This document shows, one piece after another, positions 8,188 to 15,741 of a stretch of DNA of 64,000 bases (position 1 is the first letter of the stretch; each line of letters begins with the position of its first letter). The position numbers and the translations under genes are program-made. The stretch is from NCBI GenBank assembly GCA_028291545.1, contig JAQGHR010000072.1, positions 124,001 through 188,000 on the forward strand, read 5' to 3'. A model generated the notes under the pieces. It did not search any database, was not told where the DNA came from, and saw only the letters and a list, made by a program, of their open reading frames with translations. This DNA comes from Planctomycetota bacterium. Lineage in GTDB: Bacteria; Planctomycetota; Planctomycetia; Isosphaerales; Isosphaeraceae.

Positions 8188-8564
8188 GAGGCTGTCCGGA
8201 AAGTAAGACTGAAGATCAGGCGGAAATGGTTTGCTCGTGTTCGCCCCCTTGGGCGGGTCTCTCAAGCCGGGGGTAATGCTCCTGGAAGACGGGAGGACGC
8301 GCCAGACTTCCCCGCGTTAAAGCGGCTCTCGCTTTGATTGCACACGTCGTCCGACGTTCGGCCCGCGACCGCGGACCACAGTTCTGCCCACGAGGTCCGC
8401 AATAGCGGGCCGTACGGTGTGATACCCGAGCGCGAACCACTCTATGTCGGCCCAGGGGCGTCGCCCCTGGCTTTGGAAATCCGCCCCTACGGGGCAAAGA
8501 CATTCGCCGCCGGTCGCCACCTCTCGCATCATCGCCGCTCGAAACCTACGTTCCGGACAGCCTC
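8188..8564. mobile_element. MITE-like non-autonomous element (~377 bp)
   Basis: The ends are perfect 14-bp inverted repeats, GAGGCTGTCCGGAA at 8188-8201 and its complement at 8551-8564. Four more of the next six positions also agree. Both ends are flanked by TG (8186-8187 and 8565-8566), a possible 2-bp target duplication, though that is weak evidence. No transposase or other credible gene lies inside. The interior carries a 9-bp-arm palindrome (8452-8470, CCAGGGGCG-T-CGCCCCTGG) and CGCCCCTACGGGGC (8482-8495). The ends resemble those of IS5-group elements by memory only. The remaining 8565-8840 up to the next gene contains only a small 6-bp-arm palindrome at 8813-8825. Confidence 0.65.
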
Positions 8565-8840
8565 TGAATTAAAATCCCCCGAGAGGAATCGAAACTACCC
8601 CCCCCACAGGTCTCGCCGCCCGTCAGAGGATCGAGACCTCGACCATCGAGAAGATCATCGCGATTGACCCGGATCTTGATCGCGGAATCCCTCGAATCGG
8701 CGCCGCCCGGTGGGAAGCAGCCGAAGCCGCAACTGGGCGCTGGGGAGGTGGTCCAGGCGCAAAGAAGAACGGCCACCCGCCCGGACATCCTATCCAGTCG
8801 GGGGCCGTATCGGGACGTTACGTCCGTGATCGAGAATCTG

Positions 8841-11042
8841 TCAGATGGTGAAGTGGAAGGTCTTCGTGATCGCTCGCCAGAGCCACCAACCGAGCGTGCA
8901 ATGGCCGCCGTCAATCTTCGCGAAGCCGCGAAGACCGGGCTGGAGGGCGAGGCTCTCGTTATCGATCGGGATGATCACCTCGTAAACCGCGTTGAGCGGC
9001 TTGGCGGTGCCGGTCTTCTGATCCGGCTTGGTGGCAATCTCGCCGCCGGCCAGGTTGGAGAGCTCGGGCGGGACCTCGTCGCGATTCTTCTTGGCGACCT
9101 GCTCCACGTAACTGCGCATGGTCACCTCGGATTTGCCGTAAATCTTGATCCAGGCCTTGGGCTTGGAAACGTCGTTATCCAGCCTCACGAGATCCACGTC
9201 GGACTGGTCGAGGATGAGGTGAGCTTCCAGCTTCCTCGGGTCGCCGACCTCGCAGATCGCCTTGCCGCCGGGCTTGAGCCACTGGCCGGTGGTCTCGGGA
9301 TGAGGCATACCCAGGGCGAAACCGTCGCGAGGGGCGTACAGCGTCAACTTGGCGATCTGCTCGTTGACCTTGGTCACGGTCGGGTCCAGCGACTCGGCGT
9401 TGGCCTTGAACTGCTGGGCGAGCTGGCGATCGGAGATCGAGAGCGACTTGCTGTAGGTCTCGAACTTCGCGTGGTTGACGTCCACTTGCTCGGTCAGGGC
9501 GACCCGTTCACGGATCTTAGGCTTGTTGGACAGCTCGATGAGCCGTTCGCCCTTCTTGACCGGCTCGCCGTCGCGTACGTAATACTTGACGACCTGGCCT
9601 TCCACCTCGGGATAGATTTCCGCGGGTTCGGCTGCCGTGAGGACGAGGGTTCCCTGGACGCGGAGGGGCGTGGGAATCAGCAGGATACCGGCGATGATCG
9701 CGGCGGCCACCGCGAAGAACCCGGCGGCGCGGGCCTTCTTCACTTTGCGCATCCTTCCGGGTGAATTGACGAACTTCGCCATCTGAAAGAGCGGCATTCC
9801 GATCAGCGGGATCAGCGAGCTGATCGCCAGCATGCGGCTGATCGACGTCAGCCGGTACGGCTTGAGGAACTGGTTGAGGAAGAACAAGATGCTGAACGTC
9901 ACCACCCAGCGATAGATGTAGCTCGCCACCGCATACGTGACGAACAGGAACCGCCGCGACCGGGGCATGTAATTCTGGACCGGCAGCTCAAGGCCCAGCA
10001 CTTTCTCCTGAAACAGGTAGAGGAAGAACTGCGTGGACTTGATTCGCAGATTGGGGATTTCCAGCCAGTCCGACATGACGTAATAGCCGTCATATCTCAG
10101 CAGCGGGTTGGCATTGAACAGGATCGTGTTCACCGAGCAGATGAACATGGTCGCGAGCATCAGGCTGTTCAGCAGGCCCGGCTGGGTGTTGAACCAGACG
10201 AACGTGGCGAGCGCGGCGAGGAAGCACTCGACGTAGATGCCGGCCGCCGAGATCCAGATGCGTTTCCACTTGCTCGGCAGCAGCCAACTGTCGGTGACGT
10301 CGCAATACAGGGCAGGCGTCAGGACGAGGAACAGCATCCCCATCTCGTGGACCTCGCCGCCGAAATGCTTGGCGGTCAGCCCGTGGCCGAACTCGTGAAT
10401 GACTTTCACGATGCCAAGGCTACACCAGAAATAAACGATGGTGTACCAGTTGAAGAAGCTCTGGAACTCCGGCAGCTTCGAGTAAAAGTCGGCCCATTGC
10501 GTGACGACCAGCGTGAGCGCGGCGAGCATCACGCTGACGCTGAAGGTGATGAAGTACCGGGTGTAAATCCAGCGGAAATACGGGTACATCCCCGTGAGCA
10601 TGCGCTCGGGGTCGATGATCGGGATCTTGATGTAGAGGATATTGGCCAGGAACTGCCAGACCCGCTTCCACTTGTTCTTGCGACGGCGCTGGATGAGCAC
10701 CTTGCCCTGCTCGGGCGTGTCGATCTGGGCGATCCCGGCCTCGTGGAGCTGCGAGGCGAAGCGGATGAGGTCGTCGACCGAGATCGTCTGCGGCCGGTAC
10801 TTCCGTTCGAACGAGCGCTTGACGTCCTGGAGCGTGTTCTTGCCGTCGAATTGCTGGAGGAGGAAATATTCCTCGACCTTGAACCGGAAGTATTTGAGCG
10901 CGATCGGGTCCTTGATGACGTAGTGGGTCATGCCCTCATAAAACTGAGGCTGAACCACGAGGTCGGGCCGGAGCTTGACCTGAAGCTGTTCGGCGGACTG
11001 CCCTGCGGGCAAGGCGGGTGCCAGGGTGGGGGCGGCGCTCAT
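8841..11042 (-). CDS. PqqD-like / M50 site-2-type metalloprotease / HlyD fusion protein
   Basis: A 733-residue polytopic protein. Residues ~25-110 look like a PqqD-like winged domain (LRPDLVVQPQFYEGMTHYVI, FDGKNTLQDVKRSF, ISVDDLIRFASQLHEAGI). The membrane core has the M50 zinc motif HEFGH at 216-220 and the second motif NANPLLRYDGYY, with the zinc-binding Asp at 318. Several transmembrane helices lie between ~165 and 455. From ~465 onward there is a biotinyl-lipoyl/HlyD-type domain (PEVEGQVVKYYVRDGEPVKK, TLYAPRDGFALGMP) that should face the periplasm. It is the last of three co-directional genes, 122 bases after the small HlyD gene. No ABC, RND or MFS pump is encoded beside it, so its export substrate, or any proteolytic substrate, is unknown. 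PqqD-like domains bind peptides in RiPP pathways, which suggests a peptide substrate by inference only. Confidence 0.85.
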   Translation of the reverse strand: MSAAPTLAPALPAGQSAEQLQVKLRPDLVVQPQFYEGMTHYVIKDPIALKYFRFKVEEYFLLQQFDGKNTLQDVKRSFERKYRPQTISVDDLIRFASQLHEAGIAQIDTPEQGKVLIQRRRKNKWKRVWQFLANILYIKIPIIDPERMLTGMYPYFRWIYTRYFITFSVSVMLAALTLVVTQWADFYSKLPEFQSFFNWYTIVYFWCSLGIVKVIHEFGHGLTAKHFGGEVHEMGMLFLVLTPALYCDVTDSWLLPSKWKRIWISAAGIYVECFLAALATFVWFNTQPGLLNSLMLATMFICSVNTILFNANPLLRYDGYYVMSDWLEIPNLRIKSTQFFLYLFQEKVLGLELPVQNYMPRSRRFLFVTYAVASYIYRWVVTFSILFFLNQFLKPYRLTSISRMLAISSLIPLIGMPLFQMAKFVNSPGRMRKVKKARAAGFFAVAAAIIAGILLIPTPLRVQGTLVLTAAEPAEIYPEVEGQVVKYYVRDGEPVKKGERLIELSNKPKIRERVALTEQVDVNHAKFETYSKSLSISDRQLAQQFKANAESLDPTVTKVNEQIAKLTLYAPRDGFALGMPHPETTGQWLKPGGKAICEVGDPRKLEAHLILDQSDVDLVRLDNDVSKPKAWIKIYGKSEVTMRSYVEQVAKKNRDEVPPELSNLAGGEIATKPDQKTGTAKPLNAVYEVIIPIDNESLALQPGLRGFAKIDGGHCTLGWWLWRAITKTFHFTI

Positions 11043-11073
11043 CGGTCGGAGGCCCTTGGGGAAGTTCGTGCTT

Positions 11074-11156
11074 GCGGATTCGAGATTCGGAATTGGAGAC
11101 TCGAGACGCGATCAGATTTCGACATTCAGTTCTCGAATTTCCGATCTCGAATCCGC
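11074..11156. repeat. foldback repeat with GATTCGAGAT-type arms, copy A
   Basis: Arms 11074-11092 (GCGGATTCGAGATTCGGAA) and 11139-11156 (TTCCGATCTCGAATCCGC) are complementary apart from one missing base. They enclose ~46 bases that again contain CTCGAG/TCTCGAAT. It lies between the two downstream genes of the HlyD trio, and a related copy lies in the other gap. Confidence 0.6.
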
Positions 11157-11164
11157 CTTGATTC

Positions 11165-12121
11165 TCAGCGAGGTTTGATGGAGGCGACTTTCGGGGCCGG
11201 AACGCCGATGAAGACGGTCATCTCGCCCTTCATGCCCTGTCGCAGTTCGAATTCCGGGTGCTCGGGATCTTCCGGGTTCTCGACCTCGGCCAGGACCATG
11301 ACCTCGGGCGTGCCCGTGCTGGTGCCCCGGCCGGTGGTCGTGAGCGGGTTCACTTCTCGCGAGACGGCCGTCAGCTTGCCGCGGAATCGCTTCTGCTCGA
11401 TCGGCAGGTCCGCGCCTTCGATCATCGGGCGGACATCCACAACCTCGTTGCCCTTGAGGCGAAGGGCCGTCTCCAGCGGGACCCAGCCCACGAACCGGAG
11501 CTTTTCGGTGCCTCCCAGGCGGATGACGGCCTCGTTGGCGCGAACCGCCTCGCCGGGATTCTTGAGCCGGTCGGTGATGATGCCCGAGAACGGAGCAATG
11601 ATGCGGTGCTCTTTGCGGGCCTGCACGGCGAGGTCGTGGTCGGCCTTGGCGAGCTTCTGGTTGTCGTTGGCGCTGAGCAGCAAGGCTTCTGCGACTCCAA
11701 GCTCGGCGGCGGCCTTCTCTTCTTCATCCCTGGAGACGAAACCGATGTTCTTCTCCTTCAGCCGCGTCAATCGGGCCACGGTCGAGATCGCAAGTTTCTT
11801 CTGAGCCTCCGCTTTGGCGATTTCACCCGTGCTCCTGGCGGCAAGAGCGGCCTTGGTTTCGGTCAGTTCGGCCATCTTGTCGTGGAGCGAGCCGATTTCC
11901 TGGCCCTTCTTGATCTTCTGGCCGACGTGGAACTCGATCTGTTCCAGCACGCCTTCCTTGAGGGCGGAGACGTCCGACTTCTCGATCCAGTCGATCGAAC
12001 CGCCGACGACGATCGTTTGGCCCTTTGCACCCCGCGCGGCGGGGTCCTGGGCCAGAGTGGCTAGCGAGAGCGAGGCAACGACGCCCGCGGCCAACGCGAC
12101 AGCCTTCTTAGAGAGGAGCAT
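11165..12121 (-). CDS. HlyD-family periplasmic adaptor (318 aa)
   Basis: The ATG at 12121 is chosen because it directly begins a signal peptide (MLLSKKAVALAAGVVASLSLATLAQ); the open frame before it is not protein-like. The mature part has a lipoyl-like half-motif (GVLEQIEFHVGQKIKKGQEI), an alpha-helical hairpin rich in Ala/Lys/Glu (~75-160), the second lipoyl half (HRIIAPFSGIITDRLKNPGE) and a beta-barrel region ending in QGMKGEMTVFIGVPAPKV. This is the normal layout of a membrane-fusion/adaptor protein at reduced length, with no inner-membrane anchor other than the signal peptide. It sits between the GAF-HlyD gene and the M50-HlyD gene and probably oligomerises with one or both. Confidence 0.85.
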   Translation of the reverse strand: MLLSKKAVALAAGVVASLSLATLAQDPAARGAKGQTIVVGGSIDWIEKSDVSALKEGVLEQIEFHVGQKIKKGQEIGSLHDKMAELTETKAALAARSTGEIAKAEAQKKLAISTVARLTRLKEKNIGFVSRDEEEKAAAELGVAEALLLSANDNQKLAKADHDLAVQARKEHRIIAPFSGIITDRLKNPGEAVRANEAVIRLGGTEKLRFVGWVPLETALRLKGNEVVDVRPMIEGADLPIEQKRFRGKLTAVSREVNPLTTTGRGTSTGTPEVMVLAEVENPEDPEHPEFELRQGMKGEMTVFIGVPAPKVASIKPR

Positions 12122-12144
12122 GGAGGGACTCCAGGAAGGGAAGT

Positions 12145-12229
12145 GATTCGAGATCGTGGATTCAAACTTCGAGCTTCGAGTTTCGAGATCGATCCAAATA
12201 TGAGAGCAAGTGACTCTGAATCTCGAATC
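12145..12229. repeat. foldback repeat with GATTCGAGAT arms, copy B
   Basis: Perfect 10-bp arms GATTCGAGAT (12145-12154) and ATCTCGAATC (12220-12229) flank a centre with further TTCGAG repeats. It shares the arm sequence with copy A at 11074-11156 and occupies the equivalent gap between genes 1 and 2 of the trio. Confidence 0.55.
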
Positions 12230-12242
12230 TCGAACCCCGGGA

Positions 12243-14318
12243 TTATCGGAGGAACGGCCAGCGGAACAGCACGGTCTCGTGCCAGACAGCAATCACGTCG
12301 CGGAGCATGACGTACGCCAGCCTTGCGTCTCCGCAGCGAACGCGGGCGCGGACCTCGGCACCGGGCCGCATCGTGTGGATGTGGTTCCGCGCCAGATAGT
12401 CTTTCTTGACCTCGTCCTTGAAGCCCACGGTGACCTTGACGACGTGTTTGCCTTCGACCGTCTCGGCCTTGGCGGCGATTCGCTGCACGTATCCTTGATA
12501 GCGGTGCTCGGGGTCGGTCATCGTGACGAAGTAGGCCTCAAGCTTGGCGTTGGGGTCCGCCTCTTTCCGCTCCTTCTCGTGCTGGAGCCGCTCGCGAGCG
12601 GCGAGGATCGGGGCCATGTCGTCGTCGGGGACCTCGACCTCAAGCACCCAATCGCCCTTCAGGCCGGCGATCTGGATGAGTTCCGTGCCGACGTCAACCG
12701 GACGGTTCATGAGCGTCTTCTTCGTCTCCCAGGTGGTGACCATGCCGTCGATCGGCGCCTTGACTTCCAGCATCTGCTGCTGCTCTTTCACGACCGCGAT
12801 CTGGTCGTCGGCACTGTCGCGCTTGATCCTGGCCTGGGCCTGCTCGCCCTCAAGCTGGGTCTTCTCGTCCGGGGTCTTGTACATGCGCCGGGCGAGCTGA
12901 TTGGTCAGGTTCGCGAGCCGGCCTTCCGCATCGGCCCTCTCCGCCAGGAGCTTGCCGTATTCCTTGTCGAGTTCCTTGTTCTCGAGCCGGACCAGGAGAT
13001 CGCCCTTCTTGACCTCCTGCTCGTGATCGACGAAGACCTCGGCGATGACACCTTGAATCGGGGCATAGGTGATGCGCCGGTCCTCGGGCAAGAGCGACCC
13101 CTTGCCTTCGATCGTGAGCGGCCAGGGCACGAAGGCCATGATGCCGATCACCAGGACGATCGCCCCCACGACCGCCAGGATTTTCGCGAGGGTCCGCCCC
13201 CGGAAGAATCTCGCCGGTTGCCCGATGGCCTTGAGCAGCGGGCGCAGGAAGATCTTGTCGTGTTCCTGCGCGTTCCAGAGCGCCGTCGAGGCGTGTCGAG
13301 AGACGACCTCGGTACGGGCCTGGGCGTCGGTCGGGGCCATCTCGTCGCCGATCTGCTCGGCCACGAGGCAACCGTAGACCTCTTTGTCCTTGCCGGGATC
13401 GGTATCCGGCTTGTGCAGGAGCGAGATGATGACCGTCTTGGAGCCGGACTCGTCGACGTAGATTTCCAGGGCGTCGCGAATTTCGGGAGGGAATCCCTCG
13501 GTCGTCCCGGTATAGACGAGGTCTTCGCCCGAGAACGCGACGACCTTGCAGAGCTTGGTCATCTCGCGGATCAGGTTGGCCCGGTGCTCGACGATCTCCT
13601 GGCCGCTGACGGCCTCGACCGTCATCTTGCCGCCGATCCTCATCGCGACCGAGAGGCGATCGCAGCCGACCAGCTTCTTGCCATCGTTGGCGACCGCGTA
13701 CGCCGTCTCGCGCAGGTCCAGCGAGTTGTGGATCGCGTGCGTGAAATTTTCGAGCTGGCCCCAGAGCTTCTGCTGCGACATCATCTGCCGCATCTGGCGA
13801 TTCTTGAGGTACTGCCCCGCCAGATCGCAGAGGTCGCTCACGAAGCGAAGTGTGGACTTTTGCGTCGCGGCGCGGCGGGTCGGATCCATCAGGATCTCGA
13901 CGAGGCCGACGACCTGCTTGTCCACCAACAGGGGCGCGAGGATCAGCGCGAAGCTCGTCGGGTTTCCCGCGTTGGGCATCCCCTCGACGGCTGCGCCCGG
14001 AGGAATGATTTGCGGCTGGCTGGCCTGGAGCATCACGCCGAGGAGCGCGTCGTGCGGCTGAGCCTTCTGGCGGTTGTCCAGGAGGCCGGTCTGTCGAAAC
14101 TCGACCTGATGCTGGAGCTTGAGGCTCCCTCGCCCGTCCATCAGCCAGAGGACACCGCCCGAGGCCGCGACCGCCGCGATCACGCGGTTGAGGAACTCGA
14201 CGTGAAATTCGGCGGGCTGGATGTCCGACTCGGCCAGCTCGGCGATCTCGGCCACCAGCTTGCGGATCTGGTTCTTCGTCTGCTCGAGCAGTCCGGGATC
14301 GATGGTTTCTTCCGCCAT
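12243..14318 (-). CDS. GAF-GAF-HlyD membrane-fusion protein (691 aa)
   Basis: This is the first gene of the minus-strand trio, with the ATG at 14318. Residues ~35-190 form a GAF-like domain (EFLNRVIAAVAASGGVLWLM, LVDKQVVGLVEILMDP). Residues ~210-365 form a second (FTHAIHNSLDLRETAYAVAN, KEVYGCLVAEQIGD). A single membrane helix follows (~385-405, ILAVVGAIVLVIGIMAFVPW). The rest is a HlyD adaptor: lipoyl half GVIAEVFVDHEQEVKKGDLL, a long coiled hairpin, the second half LEVKAPIDGMVTTWE and a beta-barrel. The cytoplasmic GAF pair would sense a small molecule or redox/light signal, with the adaptor in the periplasm, so signal and transport are joined in one chain. Hairpin helix length and orientation fit export adaptors. 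The sensed ligand is not evident. Confidence 0.85.
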   Translation of the reverse strand: MAEETIDPGLLEQTKNQIRKLVAEIAELAESDIQPAEFHVEFLNRVIAAVAASGGVLWLMDGRGSLKLQHQVEFRQTGLLDNRQKAQPHDALLGVMLQASQPQIIPPGAAVEGMPNAGNPTSFALILAPLLVDKQVVGLVEILMDPTRRAATQKSTLRFVSDLCDLAGQYLKNRQMRQMMSQQKLWGQLENFTHAIHNSLDLRETAYAVANDGKKLVGCDRLSVAMRIGGKMTVEAVSGQEIVEHRANLIREMTKLCKVVAFSGEDLVYTGTTEGFPPEIRDALEIYVDESGSKTVIISLLHKPDTDPGKDKEVYGCLVAEQIGDEMAPTDAQARTEVVSRHASTALWNAQEHDKIFLRPLLKAIGQPARFFRGRTLAKILAVVGAIVLVIGIMAFVPWPLTIEGKGSLLPEDRRITYAPIQGVIAEVFVDHEQEVKKGDLLVRLENKELDKEYGKLLAERADAEGRLANLTNQLARRMYKTPDEKTQLEGEQAQARIKRDSADDQIAVVKEQQQMLEVKAPIDGMVTTWETKKTLMNRPVDVGTELIQIAGLKGDWVLEVEVPDDDMAPILAARERLQHEKERKEADPNAKLEAYFVTMTDPEHRYQGYVQRIAAKAETVEGKHVVKVTVGFKDEVKKDYLARNHIHTMRPGAEVRARVRCGDARLAYVMLRDVIAVWHETVLFRWPFLR

Positions 14319-14633
14319 GGCAGTTCCCGAGTTGGTGGTGCGGCCTGAGGTCGAACGAGGGCGGGCGGCTCCGCGGTCGCCATCCCCTGCCCCGTGCGGC
14401 GCAAACGTGTTTCAAACGGAACGGGACAGGCGCGGACGCAACCTTCCTTTGAATTTTTTTCCGCGCTGCCCCAGGGCCGATTCGCAGGGGACAATTTTCC
14501 GACGGCCATCGGAGCGGTCCAACCGGCCTGATCGGTTTTGATTCACCGTCCTAAACCCTTGTCGAATGTTACCCTACGTCGTAAACTCTAGGTTCCGCAG
14601 GTCGCGGTCGAGGCGAGCGAAGGACGCATTTGC
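14319..14633. other. divergent intergenic region with a candidate promoter for the SDR gene
   Basis: The 315 bases separate the minus-strand HlyD trio from the plus-strand SDR gene. On the plus strand, TTGTCG (14559-14564), 17 bases and TAAACT (14582-14587) form a plausible sigma-70-like promoter ~45 bases before ATG 14634. A T7 run lies near 14454-14460. No clear promoter could be picked for the minus-strand trio. Confidence 0.4.
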
Positions 14634-15716
14634 ATGGCGATTGAACGGGCCTTGATCACCGGGGCCACCGGACTCCTCGGCAGCCACATCGCCGAGCGGC
14701 TCGTCCATCGGGGCGTGCCGGTGCAGGCCCTCGTCCGGGAGGATTCGGACACGGCGTTCCTTGAATCCCTGGGCGTCACGCTGGTGCGGGGCGACCTGAC
14801 GAGCCGAGACGCGTGCGTCCGGTCCGTGAAGGGTGTCGATACGGTCTTCCACTCGGCAGCCAAGGTGGGCGACTGGGGGGCCTGGAGCGAGTTTCAGACT
14901 GGGTGTCTTGATGCCACGACGTCTCTAGCCGAGGCCGCGAAGGCTGCCGGTATCCGCCGATTCGTCCATATCAGTTCCACCAGCGCCTACGGCCACCCGA
15001 CCGAGGGAGGACGGCCCATCGACGAGACCGCGGCTCTGGGCCAGAATCTCTGGTGGGCGTGGGATTACTACACGCGTAGCAAGGTTGAATGCGAGCGCCT
15101 GCTCTGGAAGATGGCCGAGACGCGTGGGCTTCCCTTGACCGTGATCCGCCCGAGCTGGCTCTACGGCGAGCGCGATCGCACCACCGCGGCTCGATTAGTC
15201 CGACGCCTCCGTCGCGGCTGCGTCCCCCGGATCGGGGCCGGCGATAATCCCATGAGTGCAATCTACGCCGGAGAGGTCGCGGAAGCCGCTATCCTGGCCG
15301 CCTTCGATCACGACTCGGTGGGCGAAGCGTACAACGTCACCGACCAGGGGCCGATCACCCAGTACGAGTATCTGTCTCTCTGGGCGGAAGCCTGTCAGGC
15401 CCCTCCGATCCACAAACGCCGGCGATATCGCACGGTGTTCGCGGCCTCGTTTCTTTTCGAAGCGTTCGGTCGCTTAACCCGGAGCCGGCGCCCTCCATTG
15501 ATCTCACGATATGCGACCTGGCTGATCGGGAGATACCTCTCGTTCAGCACCGAGAAGGCCCGCACCAAGCTGGGATGGGCCCCCGCGCTCAGCTATCGGG
15601 AGAGTATCGAGCGCACCATGCAGTGGTATCTTTCCCAGGAATCGCAGGCGCTTCAGACAGTGGGCGCATCGCAACCCGGCCTCGAGGCACAGCGGCCTCA
15701 TTCGCCGATCGCCTAG
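14634..15716 (+). CDS. NAD(P)-dependent epimerase/dehydratase, extended SDR family
   Basis: A 360-residue cytoplasmic oxidoreductase. The Rossmann nucleotide motif GATGLLG is at residues 10-16. An acidic/strand segment (LVRGDLTSRD) follows, then VDTVFHSAAKVGDWG, the active-site serine strand (VHISSTSAYG) and the catalytic YxxxK (YYTRSKVECERLL). VIRPSWLYGERDR matches the extended-SDR substrate loop. The overall pattern is close to 3-beta-hydroxysteroid-dehydrogenase-like or HpnA-like members, which act on sterol, hopanoid or sugar substrates; the substrate cannot be assigned. The last ~25 residues are low-complexity. It converges on the FGE-like gene and has no metabolic partners beside it. 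Confidence 0.85.
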   Translation: MAIERALITGATGLLGSHIAERLVHRGVPVQALVREDSDTAFLESLGVTLVRGDLTSRDACVRSVKGVDTVFHSAAKVGDWGAWSEFQTGCLDATTSLAEAAKAAGIRRFVHISSTSAYGHPTEGGRPIDETAALGQNLWWAWDYYTRSKVECERLLWKMAETRGLPLTVIRPSWLYGERDRTTAARLVRRLRRGCVPRIGAGDNPMSAIYAGEVAEAAILAAFDHDSVGEAYNVTDQGPITQYEYLSLWAEACQAPPIHKRRRYRTVFAASFLFEAFGRLTRSRRPPLISRYATWLIGRYLSFSTEKARTKLGWAPALSYRESIERTMQWYLSQESQALQTVGASQPGLEAQRPHSPIA

Positions 15717-15741
15717 CGGAACCCGGCCGGGGGAATCCCGC

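Noticed and set aside
12210-14348. 712-codon plus-strand open frame antisense to the GAF-HlyD gene
   Set aside because: It mirrors the real minus-strand gene, with low-complexity translation and no start-site support.
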